From Mesorhizobium sp. M4B.F.Ca.ET.058.02.1.1 (lineage in GTDB: Bacteria > Pseudomonadota > Alphaproteobacteria > Rhizobiales > Rhizobiaceae): a stretch of 64,000 nt of DNA. Where the stretch lies: positions 868,001-932,000 of the forward strand of contig NZ_CP034450.1 in NCBI RefSeq assembly GCF_003952505.1, in the 5' to 3' direction. A program made the translations under genes and the position numbers. Below the pieces are notes generated by a model, which was given only the letters and a program-made list of their open reading frames with translations, was not told the origin of the DNA and did no database searches. Shown here piece after piece: positions 29,414 to 37,795 of this stretch; the stretch's first letter is position 1; each line of letters starts with the position of its first letter.

Positions 29414-29887
29414 CTAGGCCATCTCCGGCCGCAAGCCGACGGCCGTCCGGTCGACGATCTCGCGCAGCGCGAAGGACGAATTGATCTTTGTCACATGCGG
29501 CATGGCCGACAACCATTCCTTGTGAATGCGTTCGTAGTCGACCAGATCCTTCGCGGCGATGCGCAGGATGTAATCGTATTCGCCAGACATCAGATGGCAG
29601 GACAGCACGTTCGGGCAGCGCTTGATCGCCGCCTCGAAATCCGACAGCGTCTTCTCGAACTGCCCCGACAGCGATATATGCACGATCGCCGTCATCTGGT
29701 GGCCGAGCGCGGCGTTGGAGAGCCGCGCGTGATAGCCGCGGATGGTGCCCGACTTCTCCAGATTGTCAAGCCTGCGCGAGCAAGCCGATTGCGACAGGCC
29801 GACCTTCTCGGCAAGTGCCGCGTTGGGTATCCGGCCATCTTTCTGCAAAGCCTCCAGAATGGCGATATCAATCCTGTCGAGCGGCAT
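29414..29887 (-). CDS. Lrp/AsnC family regulator of ald
   Basis: 157-residue feast/famine regulator. The N-terminal helix-turn-helix (IDIAILEALQKDGRIP, then LAEKVGLSQSACSRRL) is followed by the RAM ligand-binding domain (about residues 65-150, AIVHISLSG and VLSCHLMSGEYDYILRIA). It is divergent from ald, the standard arrangement for the local activator of alanine dehydrogenase (as with AldR/BkdR-type regulators). ATG at 29887 begins MPLDRIDIAI; an ATG 13 codons upstream is less likely. Confidence 0.9.
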   Translation of the reverse strand: MPLDRIDIAILEALQKDGRIPNAALAEKVGLSQSACSRRLDNLEKSGTIRGYHARLSNAALGHQMTAIVHISLSGQFEKTLSDFEAAIKRCPNVLSCHLMSGEYDYILRIAAKDLVDYERIHKEWLSAMPHVTKINSSFALREIVDRTAVGLRPEMA

Positions 29888-29901
29888 TTTTCGTGTTTCC
29901 T

Positions 29902-29922
29902 GCGAAAATATTGATATTTCGC
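29902..29922. promoter_or_regulatory. Candidate Lrp-family operator between lrp and ald
   Basis: GCGAAA (29902-29907) and TTTCGC (29917-29922) are inverted repeats flanking a 9-nt AT-rich core, within the AT-rich segment of the lrp/ald gap. Lrp-family proteins typically bind about 15-bp dyads with AT-rich centres. The site starts 15 nt upstream of the lrp start codon and would suit autoregulation as well as control of ald. Confidence 0.45.
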
Positions 29923-30045
29923 GCAATAATTATCGAAGCATGCCGGTTCAGGCAAGCGCATTCGCAAACACCTGCGAGCCGATTCATGGTTCACTCCACA
30001 AATACAGGGAACGCGCCCGCAAAGGGCCGGATCAGGAGACAGAAA

Positions 30046-31161
30046 ATGCGCGTCGGTTGCCCCAAGGAAATCAAGAACCACGAATATCGCGTCGGCCTGA
30101 CGCCGGGCTCGGTCCGCGAATATGTCGCGCATGGCCATGAGGTGCTGGTCGAGACCGGCGCCGGCGCCGGCATCGGCGCCGACGACAACGCCTACCGCGC
30201 CGCCGGCGCGACCATCGCCAAGACGGCCGCCGACGTGTTCGCCAAGTCCGACATGATCGTCAAGGTCAAGGAACCGCAGCCCAACGAGTGGGTTCAGCTG
30301 CGCGACGGCCAGATCCTCTACACCTATCTCCACCTCGCTCCGGATCCGGAACAGACCAAGGGCCTGCTGGCCTCGGGCGTCACGGCAATCGCCTATGAGA
30401 CCGTCACCGACGACCGCGGCGGCCTGCCGTTGCTCGCGCCGATGTCGGAAGTTGCCGGCCGCCTGTCGATCCAGGCCGGCGCGACGGCGCTGCAGAAGGC
30501 CAATGGCGGTCGTGGCGTGCTGCTCGGCGGCGTGCCCGGCGTGCTGCCAGGCAAGGTCACCGTGCTCGGCGGCGGCGTCGTCGGCCTGCATGCCGCCAAG
30601 ATGGCGGCCGGCCTCGGCGCCGACGTCACCATCATCGACCGCTCGATCCCGCGCCTGCGCCAGCTCGACGACATTTTCGGCGGCCGCGTCCACACCCGCT
30701 ACTCGACCGTCGAGGCGCTCGAGGAAGAATGCTTCTCCGCCGACATCGTGGTCGGCGCCGTTCTGATCCCGGGCGCCGCGGCGCCGAAGCTGGTGACGCG
30801 CGAGATGCTGTCCGGCATGAAGAAGGGTTCCGTGCTCGTCGACGTCGCCATCGACCAGGGCGGCTGCTTCGAGACCTCGCACGCCACGACCCATGCCGAA
30901 CCGACCTACGAGGTCGACGGCGTCATCCACTACTGCGTCGCCAACATGCCAGGTGCGGTACCGGTCACCTCGGCGCACGCCCTCAACAACGCGACGCTGC
31001 ATTTCGGCCTGCAGCTTGCCGACAAGGGCCTCAAGGCACTGGTCGACGACCATCATCTGCGCAACGGCCTCAACGTCCACAAGGGCAAGATCACCAACCG
31101 CGCGGTCGCCGAAGCGCTCGGCTACGAGCTGGTCGAGCCGAAGGCAGTGCTCGCCGCCTGA
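30046..31161 (+). CDS. ald: Alanine dehydrogenase
   Basis: 371-residue NAD-dependent enzyme interconverting L-alanine and pyruvate plus ammonia. Motifs are [20 protein letters not shown] at the N terminus, [10 protein letters not shown] with the substrate Lys, and [11 protein letters not shown] with the catalytic His. The NAD fold is [15 protein letters not shown] and the C-terminal signature is [18 protein letters not shown] at 30046 with an AGGAG ribosome site. Probably activated by the divergent Lrp-family regulator. A terminator follows at 31194. Confidence 0.96.
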   Translation: MRVGCPKEIKNHEYRVGLTPGSVREYVAHGHEVLVETGAGAGIGADDNAYRAAGATIAKTAADVFAKSDMIVKVKEPQPNEWVQLRDGQILYTYLHLAPDPEQTKGLLASGVTAIAYETVTDDRGGLPLLAPMSEVAGRLSIQAGATALQKANGGRGVLLGGVPGVLPGKVTVLGGGVVGLHAAKMAAGLGADVTIIDRSIPRLRQLDDIFGGRVHTRYSTVEALEEECFSADIVVGAVLIPGAAAPKLVTREMLSGMKKGSVLVDVAIDQGGCFETSHATTHAEPTYEVDGVIHYCVANMPGAVPVTSAHALNNATLHFGLQLADKGLKALVDDHHLRNGLNVHKGKITNRAVAEALGYELVEPKAVLAA

Positions 31162-31193
31162 CACCTGCGCGAGAAGAAGTTTCCTCCTGTCGC

Positions 31194-31221
31194 CCGCCGG
31201 CTTCGTCCGGCGGGTTTTCTT
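31194..31221 (+). terminator. Rho-independent terminator of ald
   Basis: An 8-bp stem CCCGCCGG / CCGGCGGG with a CTTCGT loop is followed by TTTTCTTT, 32 nt after the ald stop. Confidence 0.85.
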
Positions 31222-31243
31222 TGCACGGAAGAAGTGCGGACAA

Positions 31244-31270
31244 CAAAAAAGCGGAGCCAAAGCTCCGCTT
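31244..31270 (-). terminator. Minus-strand terminator upstream of the ald/DUF1203 gap
   Basis: A 9-bp stem AAGCGGAGC / GCTCCGCTT with a CAA loop. Read on the minus strand it is followed by a T run (complement of the A run at 31245-31251). It would end minus-strand transcripts from the DUF1203 gene or from within the gap. Confidence 0.75.
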
Positions 31271-31414
31271 CCTCGATGTTGAGACGTGCCGCCGGTCCAT
31301 CCGCGGTCGGCAATCGATCAACACTTGCTTTCTAGCAAGTAATTGCGACGGGAGTACGACAGTCTCGCCCGACATTTATGCGGATCCGTGTCGCCATTGT
31401 GAAGCACTTCACAT

Positions 31415-31520
31415 TAGGCATTCGAAAAACATGCCTAGTCACATCGGCCTGAAGGCTGCTTTCTCTTCTGTCGCAGGCTTTTTCCCCAACTGCCCGCCAG
31501 ACGATCGGCGGGCACTTTTT
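31415..31520 (+). ncRNA. Candidate small RNA in the ald/DUF1203 gap
   Basis: The 363-bp gap between two convergent genes holds three stacked potential stem-loops on the plus strand. These are TAGGCAT / ATGCCTA (31415-31437), GCCTG / CAGGC (about 31448-31478), and a terminator stem GCCCGCC / GGCGGGC (31492-31513) followed by ACTTTTTG. ald already has its own terminator 270 bp earlier, so this second plus-strand terminator needs another transcript. A TGTGAAG / CTTCACA palindrome (31398-31413) lies just upstream, where a promoter region would be. No ORF with a ribosome site explains the region. Purely a structural inference. Confidence 0.35.
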
Positions 31521-31524
31521 GTCT

Positions 31525-31992
31525 TCAGGCGCGTTCGATGCGGCACTGGTAGCAATTGTTGCGCGCCGAACGGACGTGGATGTAGGCGATGTCGTCGCGC
31601 TCGAACAGCGTTTCGGCGCGCGCCGCGATGCCGACTGTCGGGATAACGCCGCCGCTGCCATAGACGATGCGGTCATTGCGGCCATAGCCGCGCACGATAT
31701 AGTCGCTGCTCTCGAGCATTTCGGGGAGCGCCTCGTCGTCCGGCGCGCGTTCGCATTCCTGCGCATGCAGGAAGATCGGCCCGGTCTCGGCATAGGGCTG
31801 CAACTCGGGAAACGGCCGGTAGGCCAGGACGAGATACGCTTCGCCGGCGCCGACGTTCTTGAGGCAATGCCGGCACGGCACGCCGTCGCCATCGGAAATC
31901 TGGCGCTCAGGCTTGTGGCCATAGGCGTCCGCCCCGCCGCGCTGCAAGGTTCTCACATCGTCGGTCGGCAGGGCTTTGAACTGGATGGGCAT
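31525..31992 (-). CDS. DUF1203 family protein
   Basis: 155-residue soluble protein of the DUF1203 family, function unknown. The family pattern is FKALPTDDVRTLQRGGADA, then DGDGVPCRHCLKNVGAGEAYLVLAYRPFP with a conserved CxxC-type pair, and a C-terminal NNCYQCRIERA with another CxxC-type pair. The paired cysteines suggest a small metal-binding site, as inference only. ATG at 31992. A longer frame start at 32061 would add unrelated residues. Confidence 0.8.
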   Translation of the reverse strand: MPIQFKALPTDDVRTLQRGGADAYGHKPERQISDGDGVPCRHCLKNVGAGEAYLVLAYRPFPELQPYAETGPIFLHAQECERAPDDEALPEMLESSDYIVRGYGRNDRIVYGSGGVIPTVGIAARAETLFERDDIAYIHVRSARNNCYQCRIERA

Positions 31993-32067
31993 GGCAAATC
32001 TCCGGTGTCGCTGACCGGAACTATGCGGTCCCCGGCACGCTTCCCACCCGATTCCTGCCAAGCAGCG

Positions 32068-32151
32068 TCAGTCGATGAGCGCGTCGAGCCCGCGCACCAG
32101 CGCCTTGCCGACCCAGCCGGTCGCGCCGGCCATTATCACACGTATCGTCAT
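32068..32151 (-). pseudogene. Truncated Rossmann-fold (DapB-like) gene remnant
   Basis: A 27-codon frame from ATG at 32151 to TGA at 32068-32070 reads as the first strand and glycine loop of a dihydrodipicolinate-reductase-like NAD(P)-binding protein (RVIMAGATGWVGKALVRG). The rest of such a domain is absent: the frame stops and the DUF1203 gene follows directly. Most likely the 5' scrap of a deleted gene, whose start region was kept. It might also be expressed as a short peptide. Confidence 0.5.
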
Positions 32152-32203
32152 CGTCGGATCCACTCGCGCGATCTTCGTTGGCCCTGGACATCAAGCGAAA
32201 TGG

Positions 32204-32236
32204 AAAGAGCCCGGGTCATTCAAGCCGGGCTCTTTT
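32204..32236. terminator. Bidirectional terminator-like hairpin
   Basis: An 11-bp stem AAAGAGCCCGG / CCGGGCTCTTT with a 10-nt loop. The right side runs into TTTT, and the left side begins with A residues. It lies 35 bp downstream of the minus-strand OmpA-family gene (stop at 32271) and would end that transcript. Confidence 0.75.
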
Positions 32237-32270
32237 GAACGGCGATCCAGGCGAAGGCCTGACGCGGGCG

Positions 32271-32828
32271 CTATCGGATGAAGTCGTCGAGGCGGCGCAA
32301 GGTCACCCTGCGGTTGCGCCAGTTCTCCTGCTGTGTCGGCACCAGCAGGAACTCCTCGCCATAGCCGACGGTTTCGAGCGCATGGCCGGGCACGCCGAAC
32401 TCGCGCACCAGCGTCCGCTTCAGCGAGGCGGCGCGCTGCTCCGAGAGGATCTGGTTCGACTGGAAGGACCCGACCGCATCGGTATGGCTCTCGATCAGGA
32501 TGCGGGCGCCGCGATTGCGCCGCAGGATGCGGTGTAGCGCATCGGCGATGTTTTCGATCTTGCCGTATTGCGGCTCCGAGATCGCAGCCGAGCCGAAGGC
32601 GAAGTTGATCGACTGGATGTCGATCGAGCGCGCCATGCGCCTGAGGTCCGGCCGGCGCTTGAATTCGCGGATGGTGACGCGCTGATTGGGGCGCAGCTTC
32701 ACCCTGGGCGCTGCCTCGAGCTGGCGCTCGATCGTCGCGGCGGAAGGCGTGGTGGCCTGGGCAAATGCAAGGCTCGGCATGGCAAGTGCCGCAATCATGG
32801 CAACGGCAAATGTACGTCGGGTCAGCAT
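32271..32828 (-). CDS. OmpA family protein
   Basis: 185-residue exported protein with a Sec signal (MLTRRTFAVAMIAALAMPSLAFAQ, cleavage after AFA) and a C-terminal OmpA-like peptidoglycan-binding domain (about residues 70-180). Domain features are IDIQSINFAFGSAAI, RILIESHTDAVGS with the diaminopimelate-binding Asp, and NQILSEQRAASLKR with the paired Arg. The short linker and absence of a beta-barrel point to a periplasmic tether. ATG at 32828 with an AGGAGA ribosome site. Confidence 0.88.
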   Translation of the reverse strand: MLTRRTFAVAMIAALAMPSLAFAQATTPSAATIERQLEAAPRVKLRPNQRVTIREFKRRPDLRRMARSIDIQSINFAFGSAAISEPQYGKIENIADALHRILRRNRGARILIESHTDAVGSFQSNQILSEQRAASLKRTLVREFGVPGHALETVGYGEEFLLVPTQQENWRNRRVTLRRLDDFIR

Positions 32829-33014
32829 GTCATTCTCCTTCGGCCCGTCCTTCTGACGGGCGCGTTGATCTTGCCGACACCTTGGCAAAGTCGGCCTGAA
32901 GCGAGGATGAACGAACAGATGCCAAGTTTTCCGACTGGCCAGACATGTCGCTCCGCGCCATGATGATCCCGGAACAACGCGGCAGCGGTTGACGGAGCTG
33001 GCGAGGATCCGAGC

Positions 33015-33425
33015 ATGATCACCGGAGGATGCCTGTGCGGCGCAGTCCGCTACGAAAGCAGCGCGGAGCCGATCACCACGCGCCTGTGCTGGTGCCGCTT
33101 CTGCCAGTATATCGCGGCCGGCAACGCGGCGGTGAGCGTCTGCTTCCTGACCGCGCGGATCAAGATCGCCGGCGAGACGCGCGACTATGAGAGCGTGGCC
33201 GATAGCGGCAACAGGATGCACCGGCGCTTTTGCCCAGCCTGCGGGGTGCATCTCTTCAGCGAGGCGGAGACGCGCCCGCATCTCATTTTTGTGCGCGCGG
33301 GCACGCTCGACGATCCGAACATGATCAGGCCCGGTGCGACGCTATGGACGGCCAAGGCGCCGGCCTGGGCCTGCATCGACACCTCGCTGCCAACCTTCGA
33401 GGGCCAGCCGCCACCGGTGGCGTAG
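33015..33425 (+). CDS. GFA (glutathione-dependent formaldehyde-activating-like) family protein
   Basis: 136-residue zinc protein of the GFA/Mss4-like fold. The Cys pattern is complete: GGCLCGAVRYE (CxC), RLCWCRFCQ (CxCxxC) and RRFCPACGVHLF (CxxC). The family includes S-hydroxymethylglutathione synthase, but most members are uncharacterised and this one has no partner gene for formaldehyde oxidation beside it. It lies divergent from the OmpA-family gene and convergent with the GNAT gene, with a 12-bp gap. Confidence 0.85.
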   Translation: MITGGCLCGAVRYESSAEPITTRLCWCRFCQYIAAGNAAVSVCFLTARIKIAGETRDYESVADSGNRMHRRFCPACGVHLFSEAETRPHLIFVRAGTLDDPNMIRPGATLWTAKAPAWACIDTSLPTFEGQPPPVA

Positions 33426-33437
33426 GCGGCATCGATA

Positions 33438-34010
33438 CTACGGCCGCATGACGCTCGCGGATCGCTCGGCGAAGGAGAGCGGGTGCACGATCTCCTTCTT
33501 CTGCGCAACCGGTGTGAAGCCGAGCTTTTGGTAGAGCGGCAGTGCCGCCGGGTGGTCGAGCGTGCAGGTCTGCACCGTCACCCGCTTCGGACCATGCGAC
33601 CAGGCGGCAGAGATCGCGGCGCCCAGGAACCAGCGGCCGATGCCTTGTCCATGCGCATGCTCCATCATGCCGAAATAGGCGAGTTCCACCTCTTCCGGCA
33701 TATGCGGCTTGAGGTCGAAGAAGCCGGCCGGCGCGCCGTCGAGATAGAGCACCCTGATGTCGCGGTCCTCGCGATGGAGGCCCGCTGAAAGCTCCTCGTC
33801 GCTCAGCCTCAGCACATTCACCCAATGCCATTTGCGCCCCACCCGATCCATCAGGTAGCGGTAGAAATGCAGCGGGATATCCCTGGTCTTCAGGAGCGCG
33901 ACCTGTCGGTTATACGGCACCGGCGGCGACGCGGCCGGCGGCGCATGCATTTCGAGAAACGTCACCGTGACGTCGATGTCCTCCAGCGCGCCGTTTTCCA
34001 TCACCGTCAT
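33438..34010 (-). CDS. GNAT family N-acetyltransferase
   Basis: 190-residue acetyl-CoA-dependent acyltransferase. The GNAT core appears as RVLYLDGAPAGFFDL, then EVELAYFGMMEHAHGQGIGRWFLGAAI with the acetyl-CoA pyrophosphate loop (Q/R-x-x-G-x-G/A), VTVQTCTLDHPAALPLYQKLGF. ATG at 34010 overlaps the sseA stop (ATGA), making it the last gene of the cysK-alaX-sseA operon. Substrate unknown. Confidence 0.85.
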   Translation of the reverse strand: MTVMENGALEDIDVTVTFLEMHAPPAASPPVPYNRQVALLKTRDIPLHFYRYLMDRVGRKWHWVNVLRLSDEELSAGLHREDRDIRVLYLDGAPAGFFDLKPHMPEEVELAYFGMMEHAHGQGIGRWFLGAAISAAWSHGPKRVTVQTCTLDHPAALPLYQKLGFTPVAQKKEIVHPLSFAERSASVMRP

Positions 34011-34858
34011 TCCTTGCCCGTCACCACGGGCGTATCGGCAAGCCCGCCCCATTCGGTCCATGAGCCGTCGTAAAGCCTGTTGTCGGTGTGGCCAAGCGTC
34101 TCCAGCGCCAGCGTAATCGCCGCCGCTGTGATGCCCGAGCCGCATGACGTGACGACCGGCTTCGACAGGTCTATGCCGGCATCCTCGATCACCTTGCGCA
34201 AGCGATCCCTGGGCAGCAGCTCGCCGTTCTCGGCCAATGCCGTGACCGGTACGTTGCGGGCGCCAGGCATATGCCCGGAGCGGATGCCGGCGCGCGGCTC
34301 CGGATCGGTCCCGGCAAAACGGCCGGCGGATCGCGCATCGGCGATCTGACTTTCTCGCCCGTCGACGATGCGGCGCATTTCGGCGAGGCCGACGACCCGC
34401 GCGGCATCGAAGTCGGCGTGAAAGATGCACGGCGCGATCCTCGTCGGCTCCGCTGTCACTGGGCGCCCCTCCGCCTTCCAGCGATCGAAGCCGCCGCTCA
34501 GGATGTAGACCTGGAAGACGCCCATGACCCGGAACATCCACCAGCCGCGCGGCGCCGAGAAATAGCCCGGGCCGTCATAGACCACGATCGTGTCGTCGGC
34601 CGAAACGCCCATGGCGCCGACATACTGCGCGAAATCTTGCGGCGACGGCAGGGTGTGCGGAAGCCCGGAATCCGGGTCCGAAATGGCGTCCTGATCGAGG
34701 AAGCGGGCGCCGGGAATATGCGCCGCCTCATATTCGGCGCGCGCATCGCGCTTTTGCGCAGGCAGATACCAGGACGCGTCGATGATCGTCAGGCCGGGCT
34801 CGCCCAAGCGCTTCTCAAGCCAATCCGTGTCGACGATGAAAGGACTATCTTCAGCCAT
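34007..34858 (-). CDS. sseA: 3-mercaptopyruvate sulfurtransferase
   Basis: 283-residue rhodanese-family enzyme with two domains. The N-terminal one is inactive (IVVYDGPGYFSAPRGWWMFRVMG, with Asp in place of the catalytic Cys). The C-terminal one contains the active loop TSCGSGITAA. The CGSG(I/V)T loop is diagnostic for mercaptopyruvate rather than thiosulfate as donor. ATG at 34858 was chosen (MAEDSPFIV); an ATG 7 codons upstream is possible. Part of an apparent cysteine-metabolism operon with cysK. Confidence 0.93.
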   Translation of the reverse strand: MAEDSPFIVDTDWLEKRLGEPGLTIIDASWYLPAQKRDARAEYEAAHIPGARFLDQDAISDPDSGLPHTLPSPQDFAQYVGAMGVSADDTIVVYDGPGYFSAPRGWWMFRVMGVFQVYILSGGFDRWKAEGRPVTAEPTRIAPCIFHADFDAARVVGLAEMRRIVDGRESQIADARSAGRFAGTDPEPRAGIRSGHMPGARNVPVTALAENGELLPRDRLRKVIEDAGIDLSKPVVTSCGSGITAAAITLALETLGHTDNRLYDGSWTEWGGLADTPVVTGKE

Positions 34859-34891
34859 TTTTCTCCTCCCATCCCGCAACAGTGCCGTCGA

Positions 34892-35635
34892 TCAGATCGC
34901 CGGCATCGGCCCGAAGCGGATGCGGAAACGCCGGTTCTCGCGGCCTTTCTTCTCGATCTTGCCGATATGGATCTCGCCGACCTCTCCGGTGCTCCTCACA
35001 TGGGTGCCACCACAGGGCTGGCTGTCGATCGAGGCATTGTCGCCGATGCAAACCAGACGGATCTTGCCGGTGCCGACAGGCGGACGCACGTTCTTGGATT
35101 TCACCAGGCCCGGATTGGCGGCGAGCTCCTGGTCGGTGATCAGCCGGGTGAAGATCGGATGGTCGGCACGCACCAGCTCCATGAGTCTCGCCGTCACATC
35201 CTCCTTGGTGAAGCCGGCATCGGGAATGTCGAAGTCCACCCGGCTGTCGTCCTCGGAAACGGCCGCGCCGGTGATCGGGAACGGGCAAACGACGGTGAGC
35301 AGATGGCAGGCCGCGTGCATGCGCATCAGAAGATGCCGCCGCTGCCAGTCGATGGCAAGCTTCAGCCGTTCGCCAATCGTCGGCACCGCTTGTCCGGGCG
35401 CCGGCACATGGATGATCTCGTCCTTGGTCTCGCCGGTGATGGTGGCGGCGATCGCGACGCGGCTGCCGTCGGCGCGCTCCAGCAAGCCGGTGTCGCCCGG
35501 CTGGCCGCCCGAGCTTGCGTAGAAGATCGTCCGGTCCAGAACGACGCCGCCGCGATCGTTGATTGCGACAACCGCTGCCTCGGCCTCCTTCAGGTAGGCG
35601 TCATCGCGAAACAGAGCTTCCGTTTTGTGCACCAT
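34892..35635 (-). CDS. AlaX-type trans-editing tRNA deacylase
   Basis: 247-residue free-standing homologue of the alanyl-tRNA synthetase editing domain, hydrolysing mischarged Ser/Gly-tRNA(Ala). N-terminal: TIFYASSGGQPGDTG. Zinc-site motifs: MHAACHLL (HxxxH) and DSQPCGGTHVRST. The ATG overlaps the cysK stop by one base (TGATG), suggesting coupling. The link to cysK and sseA is interesting because serine is both a cysteine precursor and the main misacylated substrate; this link is inference. Confidence 0.9.
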   Translation of the reverse strand: MVHKTEALFRDDAYLKEAEAAVVAINDRGGVVLDRTIFYASSGGQPGDTGLLERADGSRVAIAATITGETKDEIIHVPAPGQAVPTIGERLKLAIDWQRRHLLMRMHAACHLLTVVCPFPITGAAVSEDDSRVDFDIPDAGFTKEDVTARLMELVRADHPIFTRLITDQELAANPGLVKSKNVRPPVGTGKIRLVCIGDNASIDSQPCGGTHVRSTGEVGEIHIGKIEKKGRENRRFRIRFGPMPAI

Positions 35636-36669
35636 CACGCGACCTTTTCGAAGGGCACCGAAATGTCGGCGGTCTCTTCCATCCAGCGAGGCACCGGCAG
35701 GTTCTTCTCGCGCAGGAACTCGGGATTGAACAGCTTCGACTGGTAGCGCGTGCCGTAGTCGCAAAGCATGGTCACGATGGTGTGGCCGGGGCCAAGCTCC
35801 CGCGCCAGGCGGATCGCGCCGGCGATGTTGATGCCGGTCGAGCCGCCGACGCACAACCCCTCCTCCTGGATAAGGTCGAAGACGATCGGCAGCGCCTCCT
35901 CGTCGGGGATCTGGAAGGAGAAGTCGGGCGTAAACCCTTCGAGGTTGGCGGTAATGCGCCCCTGGCCGATGCCTTCGGTGATCGAGCTACCCTCGGCCTT
36001 CAATTCGCCGCTGGTGTAGAAACTGTAGAGCGCGGCCCCCAGCGGATCGGCGAGAGCGATCTTCACGTCCCTGCTCTTGCCTTTTAGCCCGAGCCCGACA
36101 CCGGCCAGCGTCCCGCCCGAGCCGACCGCCGAGACGAAACCGTCAACCTTGCCGTTGGTCTGCGTCCAGATTTCCTCGGCCGTAGTCCTGATATGGCCGT
36201 CGCGGTTGGCGACATTGTCGAACTGGTTCGCCCAGATCGCACCGTTCGGCTCGGTGCGCGCCAATTGTTCGGCCAGACGCCCCGACAGCTTCACGTAATT
36301 GTTCGGATTCTTGTAGGGCACCGCCGGCACTTCGATCAGCTCGGCGCCGAGCAATTTGATGGTATCCTTCTTCTCCTGGCTCTGCGTGTCCGGAATGACG
36401 ATCACCGTGCGGTAGCCAAGCGCCTTGGCAACCAGCGTCAGGCCGATGCCGGTGTTGCCGGCCGTGCCCTCGACGATAACCCCGCCAGGCTTCAGCAGCC
36501 CGCGCTGCTCGGCATCGCGGATGATGAACAGGCCTGCGCGGTCCTTGACCGACTGTCCCGGATTCATGAATTCGGCCTTGCCCAGGATCTCGCAGCCCGT
36601 TGCTTCCGAGGCCTTGTTGAGGCGGATCAGGGGCGTGTTGCCGATCGCGTCGATCACAGAACGGGGCAT
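35635..36669 (-). CDS. cysK: Cysteine synthase (O-acetylserine sulfhydrylase) family
   Basis: 344-residue PLP enzyme forming cysteine from O-acetylserine and sulfide. Motifs are IGNTPLIRLN, NPGQSVKDRAG with the PLP Lys, VEGTAGNTGIGL, FSAVGSGGTLAG-like VSAVGSGGTLAGVG for the phosphate, and VGGSTGINIAGA. The longer alphaproteobacterial form (C-terminal EFLREKNLPVPRW) differs from E. coli CysK (323 residues) and could accept other acyl-serines. ATG at 36669. First gene of cysK-alaX-sseA-GNAT. Confidence 0.9.
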   Translation of the reverse strand: MPRSVIDAIGNTPLIRLNKASEATGCEILGKAEFMNPGQSVKDRAGLFIIRDAEQRGLLKPGGVIVEGTAGNTGIGLTLVAKALGYRTVIVIPDTQSQEKKDTIKLLGAELIEVPAVPYKNPNNYVKLSGRLAEQLARTEPNGAIWANQFDNVANRDGHIRTTAEEIWTQTNGKVDGFVSAVGSGGTLAGVGLGLKGKSRDVKIALADPLGAALYSFYTSGELKAEGSSITEGIGQGRITANLEGFTPDFSFQIPDEEALPIVFDLIQEEGLCVGGSTGINIAGAIRLARELGPGHTIVTMLCDYGTRYQSKLFNPEFLREKNLPVPRWMEETADISVPFEKVA

Positions 36670-36884
36670 CAAGGATTCCTTGTGTAGGTGCGGCGAGACC
36701 CTAGAAACCCAAAGCCCCGGTTTCAAGGCAAGAATTCGCCTGGTCCAGTCGCATTTCAGGCACTGCAATCTCCTGAATTCAGATGCTGTGTTCCAGCATG
36801 CATTTCAACCTTGCGCCGAAAAGCGCTCTTTTCATTCGATTTCTTCGCCGCTAGAGCACTACCGACACATTGGCAGGACACAGC

Positions 36885-37727
36885 ATGACACTCTACCGGG
36901 CCAACCCGAAGCATGGCGTCGCCTGGATAACGGGCGGCAGCAGCGGCATCGGCCGCGCATTGGCCAAGGATCTTGCCGCGAAGGGCTATGCCGTCGCGGT
37001 GACGGCGCTTGCGGACGATCCGATCGACACGCTGATCGTCGAGACGGCGCAGATGCCCGGGCATGTGAAGTCGTATCCTTGTGACGTTACCGACGAGACG
37101 GGCATGGCAAGGGCGGCCGCCGCGATCGAGAAGGACATGGGGCCGATCGTGCTCGCGGTCTTCAACGCCGGCAATTACATCGCCACGCCCGGTGAGCACC
37201 TCGTGGTGAGCGATTTCCGCCGCTCCTTCGACGTCAACTATTTCGGCATCGTCAATGGCCTGGTGCCCGTCGTTGAGCATATGCGCGTGCGCGGACGCGG
37301 CCATGTCGTGCTCGTCGGCTCGGTCACCGCCTATTCAGGTTGGCCGACCACCGCCGCCTATGGCGGCACCAAGGCGGCGATCAACATCCTGGCGGAGTCG
37401 TTGAAATACGACTTCGACAAGATGAACATCCGGGTTCAGGTGATGAACCCCGGCTTCGTCGACACCCCGCTGACGGAAAAGAACACGCTGCCAATGCCGG
37501 GGCTGATGCCTGTCCACCGCGCATCCCGCCGCATGGTGCGCGGCATCGAGAAAGGTGGCTTCGAGGTCACATTCCCCTACCGCATCAGCTGGCCGCTGAA
37601 ATTGCTCGGCCTCTTGCCGCGACCGATCTGCCGTTGGGTGATCGGCGTCACGACCGGCTGGAGGGCACGGCCGCTGAATTTCGACCGCAAGCTGCCGCAC
37701 GAAATGGGCCCGGACCAGGCGACTTAG
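36885..37727 (+). CDS. Short-chain dehydrogenase/reductase
   Basis: 280-residue classical SDR. The cofactor loop is WITGGSSGIGRALA (TGxxxGIG), with NAG in VFNAGNYIA and the catalytic Ser and Tyr-x-x-x-Lys in VGSVTAYSG and AAYGGTKAAIN. The C-terminal hydrophobic segment (WPLKLLGLLPRPICRWVIG) could associate with the membrane. ATG at 36885, with an in-frame alternative 5 codons upstream. Substrate unknown. Divergent from cysK over a 215-bp gap. Confidence 0.88.
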   Translation: MTLYRANPKHGVAWITGGSSGIGRALAKDLAAKGYAVAVTALADDPIDTLIVETAQMPGHVKSYPCDVTDETGMARAAAAIEKDMGPIVLAVFNAGNYIATPGEHLVVSDFRRSFDVNYFGIVNGLVPVVEHMRVRGRGHVVLVGSVTAYSGWPTTAAYGGTKAAINILAESLKYDFDKMNIRVQVMNPGFVDTPLTEKNTLPMPGLMPVHRASRRMVRGIEKGGFEVTFPYRISWPLKLLGLLPRPICRWVIGVTTGWRARPLNFDRKLPHEMGPDQAT

Positions 37728-37795
37728 GCCGGCGCACGGGTGTTGCCTGTCGGCAGGCACGGCCATAGGTTGAGAATTGTTGCTTGGAGTCTGTA

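Noticed and set aside
31332..31922. Minus-strand ORF running through the ald/DUF1203 gap
   Set aside because: Shadow frame of DUF1203 extended into the gap by chance; no ribosome site or recognisable motif.
36772..36781. CTGAATTCAG palindrome in the cysK/SDR gap
   Set aside because: A 10-bp palindrome is too short alone to assign as an operator.
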